This document shows, in pieces, positions 52,491 through 63,259 of a stretch of DNA of 64,000 bases. A model generated the notes under the pieces. That model had not been told where the DNA came from, did no database searches, and worked only from the letters and a program-made list of their open reading frames with translations. The DNA is taken from positions 2,658,501-2,722,500 of the forward strand of contig CM074760.1 in the NCBI GenBank assembly GCA_037355855.1, written 5' to 3'. The position numbers and the translations under genes were made by a program. The first letter of the stretch is position 1; every line of letters begins with the position of its first letter. The stretch comes from Pseudo-nitzschia pungens (lineage: Eukaryota; Bacillariophyta; Bacillariophyceae; Bacillariales; Bacillariaceae).

Positions 52491-53198
52491 TCAATTGTAA
52501 CTTACCCCCTTTGCCATCTTCACCGCATCCGTCAAGGGCAAAAAGTTGCGGGTCTGGATCTCGTCACTGCCGAGACCATCGTCAAGATTGTCATTTATCT
52601 CATCGTCTTCGTTTTCTACCCAACACGGATGTACCTTTTCTCCCGTATCGACATCGATGTACATGTCTTCGTCTTCAAGAACTGTGCTCCAATCTGATCC
52701 TTCTGAGATGTACTCGTATTGATTTCTATCAGCAATGTCTTGGAGCTCGTTCCCATCCCTCCAGAAGGCTTTCTTGATCCGGTTTGAGTACGCATGACGA
52801 GAAGGGATCGGAACGACCAAAACATTGTCATTAAATCGTACCCTTGGAGACCTTGGTCTCGTCCGTGTCATGACGATGTCAGTACGGATTGTGCCGAGCT
52901 TACTGGTTTTGAATGTGGTTGGATATATCGCTGTCGGTAGGAGGTGTCCGTCGCAATCTCGAAGAGGTTGGAAAAAGGGCTCGGGATCGTTTTTGGTCCG
53001 ACGAGTGTCATGTTCGCACCTCTTGAGACGAACTATTCCATCGGTCATAACTGCTCTATCCTGATGAATTCCAAGGCGGTGAAGCAAACGAGATCGGATG
53101 TAGCTATCTCGAGATTGTGACAATGACAGCGCCGACGATGACGGCCTAGAGTTCGTAAATGTGTTGGAGCGATGCGAGATAGGTATTGATTCTTCCAT
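52491..53198 (-). CDS. Unrecognised small-protein family, paralogue A of four
   Basis: 235 residues from ATG 53198, no signal peptide or membrane segment. Family pattern: a short N-terminal motif (SYIRSRLLHRLGI, 32-44), a variable Ser/Thr/Arg linker, then a conserved block: RVRFNDNVLVVPIPSR (119-134), YSNRIKKAFW (Trp146), NELQDIADRNQYEYISEG, DWSTVLEDEDMYIDVDTGE (Trp170, Met-Tyr 179-180) and HPCWVE (190-195). The tail is acidic. RVRF fits the [RK]-x(0,1)-[VI]-x-F docking motif for protein phosphatase 1, which is inference only. No known domain recognised. Confidence 0.8.
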   Translation of the reverse strand: MEESIPISHRSNTFTNSRPSSSALSLSQSRDSYIRSRLLHRLGIHQDRAVMTDGIVRLKRCEHDTRRTKNDPEPFFQPLRDCDGHLLPTAIYPTTFKTSKLGTIRTDIVMTRTRPRSPRVRFNDNVLVVPIPSRHAYSNRIKKAFWRDGNELQDIADRNQYEYISEGSDWSTVLEDEDMYIDVDTGEKVHPCWVENEDDEINDNLDDGLGSDEIQTRNFLPLTDAVKMAKGVSYN

Positions 53199-54421
53199 GG
53201 TTCTTGTGTTAGAATTCTATATTTTGTGTTCTGTTGCGAAATACTGTAATTAGTGTTTTGATGTCAAGAATGCTTGTTTGATTGGTACAAATTTTGAGGC
53301 GCCCAGCTTGACGTCAATAGTCAACAGTGTAACAGGCGTTGTTGAAGGTGTCACAACATGTAAATAATCATAATACTTCCAATAATTAAATTACGAGTAT
53401 TCGTAACCAAAAACTCATTTGGATGCATTAAAAAATGCGTCGAAGACAACTTCATCAAAAAAGCGAACCAGTGATCGTGAATGTCAGCACTTTTATTGAT
53501 TGGTTGTGACTCATTTCTTTTTGTTCGTTTTGATAGTCTCTGTTGCGGGTACCGTACAAAGGCATAGAAACGAGCAAGGGTGAAGATTATACATTGGGGA
53601 TTTTCGCCAACAAGTGTTATATATCGGATTACAAGTGTTCTAAAATGCTTAGAAACCTTTACAGTATTAATCGTTAAAAATTCTGATTCGTTCTCGGACA
53701 GAGAAGGAAAATGGACCGAACAGAAGGATGAAACGCGCGTCAGGTGTACCTGTCGGGTATCTGTAGTTCCTTACTTTCCATTTCGTCATTCTTTTTTACG
53801 ATTGGCGTATGAGGTACCGTAACTGAAGAACAGATTTTATTGTGTTTATTCAGAAAGCGCGTTGCTCCAATTCCCAATCCAAAAACTGAATGAAATTGTA
53901 CTTGACCATAGCCTCTCGGAGTATGTGCGTACCACCAAGGATTTTAAGACATAATCAGAAAAATTATTTTGGTTTTTTGGTTTTTCATCAACATAATGAA
54001 TCCCGACTGTACACGTACTGTATCTGCTTCTCCACCCGGCATTTCATTTTTGTGATGTACTACGTACTTCGTACGGTACTAGCATAGCTTCCGGATACCT
54101 CGCACTCAAGTACCGGTACTCAAAAAATGTGGTCATCTTGCAATTGAAATCAATTTGGAAGCAAAGATTCCAAGCAGTAACAATCGAAGTGGAAAGAAGA
54201 GAGCTGATGAACTCTATAACATGAAGCTTTTGATTTGTCGTTGTTAATTCTCATATATTGTTCTGTGTGCATGCAGGGTGTTCATTGTGCGTGCTGGCAT
54301 GCATGCTGCATGTCGGTTTTATTATCTTTTAATCTAGTCTATTTTAAAGCATGGTTTTCATGCCGTTGCATGGTAGCTATCATCTATCTAGTTTGTGCAT
54401 GTGCTTCAGTCTGCGTCTTCA
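53199..54421. other. Spacer between paralogues A and B
   Basis: About 1.2 kb, AT-rich, no gene seen. cgtacttcgtacggtac is at about 54062. Confidence 0.5.
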
Positions 54422-54955
54422 TTATCCCTTCGACATATTCAACGCATCTTCACTTTCTACCCAGAACGGATGAATCAGTTCCCCAGTGTTGGTATCCACA
54501 TACATATCATCATTCTCGAGGACCGACTCCCAATTCATCCCTTCAGCTTGAAACTCAAGTTGATTCCGGAAGGCGTTCTCTTTGATTTCTACGGAATCAC
54601 TCCACAGTGTTCGTTTCATTCGATCTGAATATTTCTTATGCGAAGCAATTTGCTTCTCCGTGACAATATTGTTGAAACGAACTAGGCGCTTTCGACCCGT
54701 CACACTTGGTCGTCGGGACCGGTGCTCCTCGCTGTCGTTGAGGGATCGTCTGATCGAGACAGCGTCTCTCAGCAAACTAATGTTGATGTTAGCGGGACGC
54801 TGAATAGGTGAAATTGATGACGCCCCTTTCTCTTTGCTACCGACGGCAATAGTCGCGCTAGATAGCGCTTTCGATTTTTGGATACCCAGAGAATGGAGCA
54901 GTCGAAATCGAATAGCTTCATCTTGAGGAACGCTCCCTTGGATTGTGCCCGCCAT
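54422..54955 (-). CDS. Unrecognised small-protein family, paralogue B of four
   Basis: ATG 54955 gives 177 residues; the frame is open further upstream but only from a GTG. The N-terminal motif is AIRFRLLHSLGI (14-25). The conserved block reads KRLVRFNNIVTEKQIASH, YSDRMKRTLW (Trp118), VEIKENAFRNQLEFQAEG, NWESVLENDDMYVDTNTGE (Trp142, Met-Tyr 151-152) and IHPFWVE. An Arg/Ser linker separates the two. The same RVxF-like [RK]-x-V-R-F is retained. The most compact member, without an acidic tail. Confidence 0.8.
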   Translation of the reverse strand: MAGTIQGSVPQDEAIRFRLLHSLGIQKSKALSSATIAVGSKEKGASSISPIQRPANINISLLRDAVSIRRSLNDSEEHRSRRPSVTGRKRLVRFNNIVTEKQIASHKKYSDRMKRTLWSDSVEIKENAFRNQLEFQAEGMNWESVLENDDMYVDTNTGELIHPFWVESEDALNMSKG

Positions 54956-56111
54956 GGCTTTCTTCGGTGCCTCGTTGTTATTTTTGTTGTGGTAATCCTT
55001 CTGGTAATCCCTCTTGTTACTGTCGCCCTCGTCCACGTTTTCCCCGATTTCTTGTGATACGTATTACGTTAGCGAGTCTTCTTTCGATATTATCCGTTAC
55101 GCATCAACTTGAATCAAGATTGCTTGTTTGAAAATGCAACGGGTGAAAATTGTGACAGTAAAGTGAGAGCTACACGACCACGTCGATGTTTCCGGAATGT
55201 GAGGGAAGTTTTTCTTGACAAGTTCAGGTGGCAGTCTCACACTCCGACCAGAAGGGTTTTGACTTGCGAAAACTGCTCTCAACGGTACTTATGTACGATC
55301 ACTACGAGTATGATGGTTTTCGCGCATGTGCGCGATTTGTCCAGATTGAGGATCGATCATTGGACAAAGAAAAACGATCTATAAATTTCAGGATCATACG
55401 TGTGGCCGTAAAAACAAAAATAATATTAAGTAAGGTAACTTCGTAACAGTAAACGTCCAATAATGATGGTAGTCGTATGTACAATGTAAAAGTGTGGCTC
55501 GAAGTATTTGTTTCTATCAATGGTCAACCCGAAGAAGATGCTAAGGTTACTCGTACCTCCAGAGCTGGAAAGCATCACGAAGGTGTCTCAAATCCAGATT
55601 TTTTTTGACATTTCGATGCAACTTCTCCGTTATGAACGGCACATTTTCAACTCAATGTTTCTTTCGGTAGAAGAAATTGGCATGCGAAAGGCCAAGTTCT
55701 TTGACAACATTGAGCATCACCTTTTTAGAAAACAAACAGTGACTTGTGCTGTTCCTTGGCAAGCTGCGTTTGAGACGTCTCATCATAAGGCTTACCCATC
55801 AATACAGAAACACATTTTTCCACGTGCACTACTCGTGCTTGTACATCGACGGTTGAAGCCCATCATCAAGGACTGTTCATTGTTCTTTGTCCCAAAATTG
55901 ACATCAATCAAAAACTTCTTCTACCGGCATTGACCGACGTGACGATTGTAAAGGACCGTCGGATTCGTTTACAACCTTTAATTTTTTCTGACACATATTC
56001 TGATCGCAACCATAACAGCATACGCATGATTCTTTGAAGACTCGCAATAATTTGAGATTCTTTACGATTTGTCTATTCAACGATTCGACGTAACGTACTT
56101 GATGCCTTTCG
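54956..56111. other. Spacer, no convincing gene
   Basis: A 141-codon plus-strand frame (55508-55933) has no recognisable domain or targeting feature and is not called. gtaaggtaac and taaggttactcgta words are at about 55430 and 55548. Confidence 0.45.
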
Positions 56112-56468
56112 TTAAAATTTTGGTCTCCAGCCATCCTTCACCACGTATTTAATGCCTGCAAAAATCGAAAAACCTATGTAGACAAGAAGAACTGCACCTC
56201 CAAACGCTTCCCCTGGATTTTCCCAATTGATGAGACCTTGGCGGACGGCTGTTGCACTATCGCTTCCCTCTGATGCAACCGATATAAGTAAGCTCGTAGT
56301 GTCGGCAAACAGTGGTGTAGATCTTGAAGCACTATCCGGTAAGATGGTCTCTATAGTGCCGTGAACAGCTTCCGTGCTGGCGCTAAATGGAGGGACAAAA
56401 CACACGGAAATGCCGATTAGACGGAACAAAATCGACAGGTGACAGTAGAATATAATATATGATGTCAT
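56112..56468 (-). CDS. Small plastid-targeted membrane protein, unknown
   Basis: ATG 56468 (MTSYIIFYCHLSILFRL) gives 118 residues. A signal peptide ending GISVCFVPPFSAS has the Phe of a plastid ASAFAP motif. The mature chain is about 90 residues, with a C-terminal segment INWENPGEAFGGAVLLV followed by YIGFSIFAGIKYVVKDGWRPKF: one transmembrane helix and a short positively charged tail. That layout is like small thylakoid-membrane subunits. I cannot name it. It sits between paralogues B and C but shares nothing with them. Confidence 0.7.
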   Translation of the reverse strand: MTSYIIFYCHLSILFRLIGISVCFVPPFSASTEAVHGTIETILPDSASRSTPLFADTTSLLISVASEGSDSATAVRQGLINWENPGEAFGGAVLLVYIGFSIFAGIKYVVKDGWRPKF

Positions 56469-57857
56469 GTTTGTTATTTTTGTGTCCTGTTGACGGATGC
56501 GACACTCGATGCGTCGTCTGTCTTTAAGGGGCTGGAATGACAAAGATCCACCTTGCCGCACGCGACGTCGCTGTCCTTCTCATTAACCCTTTGTCCCTCG
56601 ATTGCATCTTGTACCTCGTCCCCAATTACTACGAAGGATTTACTGGTGTACGAGCACCGTCCGATACGGAACCAGTAACCTTACTTAAGCTTGTGAGCAT
56701 TGCGGGTGCTTCTTGTGACTGCGTTGTTCGTGCATCGTTACGTCGTTTGAGTCAGTATTTGTTATTGTTACTACTGTACGTAAGATCTTACTCTAGACGG
56801 ATGAGTAAGGTTACTTCGTATTTTCTTGTACGAGTAAGGTTAAGGCTACTAACTGTAATTACTCTGGTTCTACTACTGTTTGTCTTGTGCTGAGTCACGA
56901 ATGACTTATTTTCCGTCTACAGCGAAGATTCGTTAACTAAAAACATTGAAATAAATAAGATTACTGTAGGAAGTGATGATAAGGTTAAGATTACTCGTAC
57001 GTAATGCAAGTAAGTCATTTACAAACGAATACTCTTGCTCGTATTCATACCAGAATCACACAAATAACCGTAAGGTTAAGTACCGGTACCAGTAAAAGTA
57101 TTTTTTTTATGAAAAACTGTACGGTAGCAAAGTACGTACTGTAGTACTACCCTTCAAAACTATAAAAAATAAAAATAGTAATATCGTAAGATTTCTTAAA
57201 AAACTAAATTATTCATACAATTCCGACAAGGCATAAGATATTGGTATGTGAAGTACCAAATCAGAATCGGGAGGAAAAATGTACCAGTGACAAGAACAAG
57301 AATACTAAAAAATCTTTCAGATACGGTAAGATTAATATTCGAGATCCAGTAAACAATGCTTCGAAGTACTTGACTGCCAAGGATCGAACAATACGGTAGG
57401 GGGAATGTGTGCAATGAGATGCAACATAATATGGTGCTTCATATGAATTAAATGTCGGCATATAAACCGAATATTTGGAAGGAAGTCAGGTTCAGAAAGT
57501 TTGTTCATAAGTGAAGCTGCTTGCGTCTTGGGAATATTTGTTCCAAGTTCACGACCTGTCGGCTTCCCATCGAACACATTTTAATCGAAAATCGAACAGT
57601 ACTACATACTCTGGATATCTCAATGGCATGATCCAAGTTTGATTAGAAGTTCACAAAGATTTTCTTGGTTTTGTTTTGTAATTGTAGAAGTACAACGTCT
57701 ATAAAGTGATTACATTCCATGCCCTCGTCTCTACTTGAATCTCTCTATGTGCAAAAGTAGAGAGAAGGACATGTGCGAAGTTCATAACAGTCCTCAGGAT
57801 GCAACAAATAAATATGTACCCCTTGTTGCGGCCTGAGTCCGTTTCATTTCCACCCAT
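56469..57857. other. AT-rich spacer
   Basis: About 1.4 kb with many spacer words between 56670 and 57180 (gtaaccttacttaag, gtaaggttacttcgta, gtaaggttaag, cgtacggta). No gene seen. Confidence 0.55.
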
Positions 57858-58325
57858 TCAGGAGTATCCTACAACATGCACGGGATGAATGAATTCCATC
57901 GAGCCAACGTCAAGATACATCTGATCTTCTTCGAGCACGTATTGCGCACTCCATCCTTCGAAAGCAAATTCCCTTGCATTTCGTTGTGCATTCTCTCGAA
58001 TCTCGGTCCCATTCGACCATATGAGTCTCTTTACTCTGTCAGAATAGTCTTGATGCGACGGGATCGGCATTGCTTTTACCACTGAATTAAACTGAATCCG
58101 GGAATCAGCCTTCGGCGTTGAATTACACCCGCAATGATTTTTCAGAGGAATTTCTTGTGTTGTTGCGGTTAGAATATTCTTTTGTTTGCTTGAGTACGCA
58201 TTCGTATTCATCTTTGACGAATGATCGATACCTAGACTCCTTATCAGTCGATGGCGGATCTGGGCGTCGCTTTTTATTCTCATGTTGGCGGTTGAAGCTA
58301 ATGAATAAGTGTTCGTTTGAATCAT
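57858..58325 (-). CDS. Unrecognised small-protein family, paralogue C of four
   Basis: 155 residues from ATG 58325. N-terminal motif AQIRHRLIRSLGI (21-33). Conserved block: SRIQFNSVVKAMPIPSH (75-91, RVxF-like RIQF), YSDRVKRLIW (Trp103), TEIRENAQRNAREFAFEG, VLEEDQMYLDVGSMEFIHP. The usual second Trp shifts (GWSAQYVLEE) and the Gly-Glu before HP is lost, so it is the most diverged copy. There is no acidic tail. Confidence 0.78.
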   Translation of the reverse strand: MIQTNTYSLASTANMRIKSDAQIRHRLIRSLGIDHSSKMNTNAYSSKQKNILTATTQEIPLKNHCGCNSTPKADSRIQFNSVVKAMPIPSHQDYSDRVKRLIWSNGTEIRENAQRNAREFAFEGWSAQYVLEEDQMYLDVGSMEFIHPVHVVGYS

Positions 58326-60153
58326 GATGCAATGTACAAGGGTTCAGGAGAGAGTGTTTTGTATTCAGGATGAAGAAAGTGTTACCGATGTATTTTATGG
58401 GTATTGGGAGTAGAGGACTTTGTCGAAGTGGATTGGTCTCTCATGTGAGATCAATGTGATGTCGACAAATTGTTTTGGTACCGTTCTGTACTAGGATTGT
58501 ATGCTTTTTCGTTTTGTTCCTTCCTTGACACTTTATCTCTCGTGTTACCTGCAAGTCAGGAGAAAGGTGTGGAAGAAATTAGGTGATCGAAAGGCATCAC
58601 ACATCTGTCCGAATTCTATTTACAGACACATGGGACTGATTAAAGTTCTTACGGGATCTAGGTAGAAGAATTTTTTCCAAACTGCTGAAAGAACCATGAA
58701 GTTGCATTAACGGTTTTGGTCGCGCTATCGTGGTGAGAGATATTTAATACGTTTTGACACTTAATCGACCACGGTTCTCACACAGAACAACTGCAATCAC
58801 AATATGGAATTCGAATTTTCCAATGAAATACCTTCTCTCTGACAAAGCGCAAAAGAGTGCAAGAAGCACAACAGTAGTTTCCACAAGAGGAAGTTGTATT
58901 CACACATCTGCCATCACTTAAGGCTGCCGGAAAAATTCCTCCCAATCGTCAGAATCAAAAGAAATACGTCATTTTTCGAAGAGCCAATGAAGTCACACTT
59001 CACCATTTTTCCATCGATGAAAAGAAAGCCGTGTTCGTTTTTGTAGTGGTACCGGTAAGATTACCTTCGGCAACGGTATTACTAGCGTACGGTATTTTGT
59101 AGTCGCTTGTCGTCTGTTGGGGATTGCCAGAAATTATCTGTTGAAACAATTATTGTTAGAAAGGTTCAAAAATTGGATTCCGATGACTACCGTACCGGTA
59201 GAGAACGTAGTCATTCGTACTTTCACTCGTACGGTACAATACGAGCTACAGTATTCTATTCGATTTATTTTTATCATCTCTCATTATTTTCATCAACTCG
59301 ACGAAAGCCTGGGGACAGCTGATAGGAATTCCGTAGTAGCAGCTGGTGGAGAATCATCAATCATTGGAAGCGTCGACGAAGTTTGCTACCCGATACGAAA
59401 ATTTTGAAATTATTTTTTTCGCCAATGGCGTACAAGTAACCTTACTCGTAACTAAAGAGCGTACCGGTAGCGTATTAGTAGTATTTTTGAGAATAATTGG
59501 GGACAAAAATGATGCCAATTATCAAAATCGGTATTAATGGGTCATTCGACGTACTACATGAACAAAATTTAGCTTTGAAAGTTGGTCACTGAAATCAGCA
59601 CAACTCTAGAAGTTTGTCGCCAAAGATCAAAATGGAAATGGGAAAGAATTTCGACGCGAGTTCTTGCAAATACGCAAATGCCACCATCACTACAAAGTAC
59701 TAGTTATGTTGAGGAACCAACTCATGCGCCAAGAAAGTTGACATGGAACGATGAACTTGAACGTAGATAATCTTCAACATGCCTTCTTGGAATGACAAGA
59801 TCAACTTCAATTTACAGATCATTTAACCGAATGCCAAGTGAAATAACCAATGATGAACACTTAGCAAAATCAATGGCATGAAAGCTATTCTCTTCAAAAT
59901 AAGAATTAAGACCACTATTGAACGTAGATTTTGAATTGAATTCAAAGTTAAATATCGTGTATGCTCGTCCAACAAGCAATGAGAAGGAAGCCAAACTCAA
60001 GGTGGATCATGCTATATGAAGATATTCAAGGTGGTGCTATGATCTGTGCTAGCAAGGCTCCTGTGTAGGAGAGTGTACTGAGGCTACAGGCAGCAGCCTC
60101 CAGTAACTAACTAACAGGTGCTGAGCTGAGTGCTAGGGCTGTGTGCTAAATGG

Positions 60154-60225
60154 TTAGCAACAGGCGTAGCAACAGGCTTAGCAACAGGCTTAGCAGCAGG
60201 CTTAGCAGCAGGCTTAGCAGCAGAC
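60154..60225. repeat. 12 bp tandem array, six copies (ttagcaacaggc)
   Basis: Copies start every 12 bp from 60154 to 60214, with a/g variation (ttagcagcaggc). A frame through it reads as Ala-Thr-Gly-Leu repeats, judged not coding. Confidence 0.92.
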
Positions 60226-60490
60226 CTATCCTGTCTAGTATTGCTAGCAGAGTTTACTAGGGTCGCCGCGTACGATTTGTACCAATCGTACGTACCCCGA
60301 GTAAAGCACCTTTTCAGGGTGTAGCTAAATGCTACAGGGTTAGGGTTGCTAATGCTACGAGATACTGAAAGATGCTAATCTACCATGATACCAATGCTAA
60401 CATACTATGCTACCGCCGGGGCCGGGTCATTGGTGTACAATATGTACCATGACCGGACACCTGGCCCAAACAGTTATTAAGCGAGTTAGC

Positions 60491-60530
60491 GCAAGCGAGC
60501 TAACGCGAGCGCAAGCGAGCTAACGCTCGC
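60491..60530. repeat. 20 bp tandem repeat, two copies (gcaagcgagctaacgcgagc)
   Basis: Two adjacent units, the second ending gctcgc. The units contain internal inverted gcgagc/gctcgc words, so they may fold. Confidence 0.85.
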
Positions 60531-61174
60531 TAAATATACAGTGCAGCGCTGTCACGCTGAATTAGTGAGCCGAGCAAACGCTCAGCTCCCTCCACTATTC
60601 TTTCTTTTATCTCTTTAAAATAAGACACCTATCAAGCCCTCCCTTTTCGATGATTCCGATGCACCTCTAGGAGAGTATCTTGTAGTGTTTGAATGTATGC
60701 AATAGACTATACAGTACACACTGTAGTCTCACGATTTGCTGGGACTGCGTCTTATCCTGTTGTTATTGTTATCACCCTTTTATTTGCTGACGAGCGAATA
60801 TCTTTACAGCTATAGATTTGTAAAAGAAGGATTTGAAACCTGAATCGGCGATTATAGCGTTTTTATAACATTTTACATTTTCGTATTTACACAGTATGAT
60901 AATGTTGTATCTGCAGAGATCTGTCAACCATTTTGATAGTATCCATTTCGATAATGTTATAATAGAAATCGAAGTCGGAGTTCTTCGACACATTACGAAG
61001 CATACCAATGCTTCCTCTTTTTTTTTTTGCTTGTGCGAATTATAAGTCGTACTTTAAAGTGACCTCGACCTCGCTGGCAACGCATAGGAATAAGACATCG
61101 TTAACGTCGATCCTGAAGGTATTTAATATACATAACCTAGATCAATCCATGCTGTGTGTTTAGTTTCACTCCCT

Positions 61175-61900
61175 CTATTTTGAGCCAAGCATTGACTCCG
61201 ACCTTGATAACGGAGAAAATCCCACTCCGTCTCCGAACGAGTCATCATAGTCATCCTCGTCTTCGTCGGTGTCGTCAAACAGGTGGCCTTCGACGTGACA
61301 CGGATGGACCCGTTCTCCACTCGTAGCGTCGACGTACATCTCTTCGTCAAGTACAACCTGATTCCAATCGTAATTTTCTGCATGAAATTCTGTCGTGTTT
61401 CTCTCCACCATTTCGGAGAGTTCGTAACGATCTCTCCAAAGCGTTTGTCGGATTCGTCTCGAATATTGGTTTCGGGAGGGGATCTTCACTCCACAAACCA
61501 CCGTATTGAATCGAACCGAATTTTTGTTCTTGTCCTTGTCTGAAAATGATGACCGTCTTGGCAAACTACTGCTCTTCTCCGTGAGGTTCCTCGTGACATT
61601 CTCATCGTTCAATATTGTCTCAAATGCAACAGTGTTGTGGAGAGCCGATCGCACGGGAATATCCGATAAGCTTTTGACGTGACGGATTTTCTTCTTTCCT
61701 GTGTAGCCACTACTCCAACTGTTTTCCGTGTGACCGTTCGGTGGGGACGCATCGCGACCGTCCTTCTTCCATCCCGTAACTTCTCTGGGATAGCACTTCG
61801 ATTCTTCTCGCTGTTGCTGCTCTTGGAATAGACCGAGACTATTGAGAAGTCTCGTTCGAGAATCGACGTTTCGTCCTACTGATGGTCGTCCCATGGCCAT
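61175..61900 (-). CDS. Unrecognised small-protein family, paralogue D of four
   Basis: 241 residues from ATG 61900. N-terminal motif SRTRLLNSLGL (14-24). Conserved block: NSVRFNTVVCGVKIPSRNQ (127-145), YSRRIRQTLW (Trp155), YELSEMVERNTTEFHAEN, DWNQVVLDEEMYVDATSGE (Trp179, Met-Tyr 188-189), RVHPCHVEGH. The linker is long (about 100 residues, Ser/Lys-rich), and the tail is strongly acidic (DDTDEDEDDYDD), similar to paralogue A. The basic residue before VRF is two or three positions further away than in A-C, so the PP1-docking reading is weaker here. Confidence 0.8.
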   Translation of the reverse strand: MAMGRPSVGRNVDSRTRLLNSLGLFQEQQQREESKCYPREVTGWKKDGRDASPPNGHTENSWSSGYTGKKKIRHVKSLSDIPVRSALHNTVAFETILNDENVTRNLTEKSSSLPRRSSFSDKDKNKNSVRFNTVVCGVKIPSRNQYSRRIRQTLWRDRYELSEMVERNTTEFHAENYDWNQVVLDEEMYVDATSGERVHPCHVEGHLFDDTDEDEDDYDDSFGDGVGFSPLSRSESMLGSK

Positions 61901-62890
61901 AATTTTACTGATCAGGTATTGTCTTTTCGTGTGGTAAGCTATACACTGCTATTATTGCATAAATTGATTTTGATTCGTATTGTATTTAAGTTGTGTTTGT
62001 GAGCTATGTTGTGTGTTCAATGATGTAACAAAACGTTGTGCCCGGGTTGCATGCGTTCGTACTAGGGATGGGCAAAGTTTTCTTGGGCATTACAGTAAAC
62101 CTTACCTGTACGTGGAAGATGGGTTTCGAAACGCAATGGAATTGTTACGTACGCTCAGCGTAATCGTATTACAGAAGTTAATTCGTACTCGTAGGCCAAC
62201 TTCCGTCGGTAGTACTACTACATCATATATTTTACAAAATAATGACATGGTCGATATCCAAACCATGGACAAACGCGATTTTGTGGGGTTTTTAGAGGTT
62301 GCGTAACGAGCGATTTTTTTCGCTCTTAAGGACCGGCACACAAGCATTGTTCTTTCTTGTTCTTCCAAGACCTCAACGGATTGACTTTGTGTGTTTCAAT
62401 GTTGTTTGTTCCAAGTGACAGTCAACGAATGCAAGATGTTGTAGTCGCATCGGTCAAATGGAGAAAGAACGTTCGATCAAAATTCTGATTCCGTTTTCTT
62501 CCGGAAGTTGAACACGTACCGTTATGGTGGAATTACGTACGATTGAAATGGGGTGATTTTTGTTCAATCAAAATAATAAGAATACTATTTTTAATATCCA
62601 GGATCTTCAACATTTTCTAATCATTTTTTGTTGAAAAATCTTCGAAGAACAGTCTCAAAGAGCTCGAAAAGAACGAAAAAAGTGGGAACTATGGTACTTA
62701 TTTAGCCTCTACTTGATCATTGAGATTGCCAACTGCTTCTTGTTGGGGAGCCTTTCGTTGGGAGACATTGCGTGGAACACGTTCGTTTTGCTTTGCTTCG
62801 CACAGTACCTTACGTACCCGTAGGTACGTACTCGCATATGGTGTAGCTGTAAGACAACATCAGACCTAAACGAACCGAATGAAGTAAATC
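61901..62890. other. Spacer
   Basis: About 1 kb, AT-rich with gtaaaccttacc and cgtacgctc words. No gene seen. Confidence 0.5.
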
Positions 62891-63139
62891 ATGGACCAAC
62901 AGAGTCAAAAGGAGCAACAAATTCAAGTGGTGAACAGTTGGAATCAGGTCTCGGTTCAGCGTTCAAGAGCGTTCATCTTTTTGGGAGGGGTTGGTCTCTG
63001 CCTGTCCAATGTCCTCCTGATTGCATCCTACACTACTACTAGTACTACTGGCTATACTACTACTACTACTAGTAGTAGTAGTGCTAATAGTAGTAGTACT
63101 ACTATTCGTCTTAGTACTAGTAATCCATGGTGTTCGTAG
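62891..63139 (+). CDS. Possible small membrane protein (one or two exons)
   Basis: 82 codons from ATG 62891: a Gln-rich start, then one hydrophobic helix (RAFIFLGGVGLCLSNVLLIAS) and a Thr/Ser run made by actact repeats. Just downstream, 63164-63259 reads MLVLLASTFLVAGAVIVGTN followed by a basic tail, a second hydrophobic helix in another frame. A small intron joining the two would give a two-helix protein of about 100 residues. I could not fix the splice sites. Low confidence. Confidence 0.35.
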   Translation: MDQQSQKEQQIQVVNSWNQVSVQRSRAFIFLGGVGLCLSNVLLIASYTTTSTTGYTTTTTSSSSANSSSTTIRLSTSNPWCS

Positions 63140-63259
63140 AACTGGTGTTGATGTCTTGGTTGAATGTTAGTACTACTAGCTAGTACGTTTCTAGTAGCAG
63201 GAGCAGTCATAGTTGGAACAAACTTTCGTATACGATATAGCAAAAAGAGAAGAATTTGA

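Larger units (their letters stand above)
60030..60560. repeat. GC-richer repeat segment, possible transposon relic
   Basis: Differs from its AT-rich surroundings. It contains the 12 bp tandem array (60154-60225), a 9 bp-arm hairpin (60269-60277 with 60284-60292, cgtacgatt...aatcgtacg), a near-palindrome ggtcattggtgtacaat...taccatgacc at about 60426-60455, and a 20 bp tandem repeat (60491-60530). No coding frame or clear ends, so the element type is open. Confidence 0.5.
58326..61174. other. Spacer with a repeat-rich segment at about 60.03-60.56 kb
   Basis: About 2.8 kb without a convincing gene. 58.4-60.0 kb is AT-rich. A relative of the short hairpin arm (ggacagctgataggaa) is at about 59312. 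The repeat segment has separate entries. Confidence 0.5.

Noticed and set aside
55508..55933. 141-codon plus-strand frame
   Set aside because: No targeting signal, no known motif, AT-rich composition like the spacer; chance open frame is more likely.
60130..60324. Frame with Ala-Thr-Gly-Leu repeats
   Set aside because: It is the 12 bp tandem array read in one frame.
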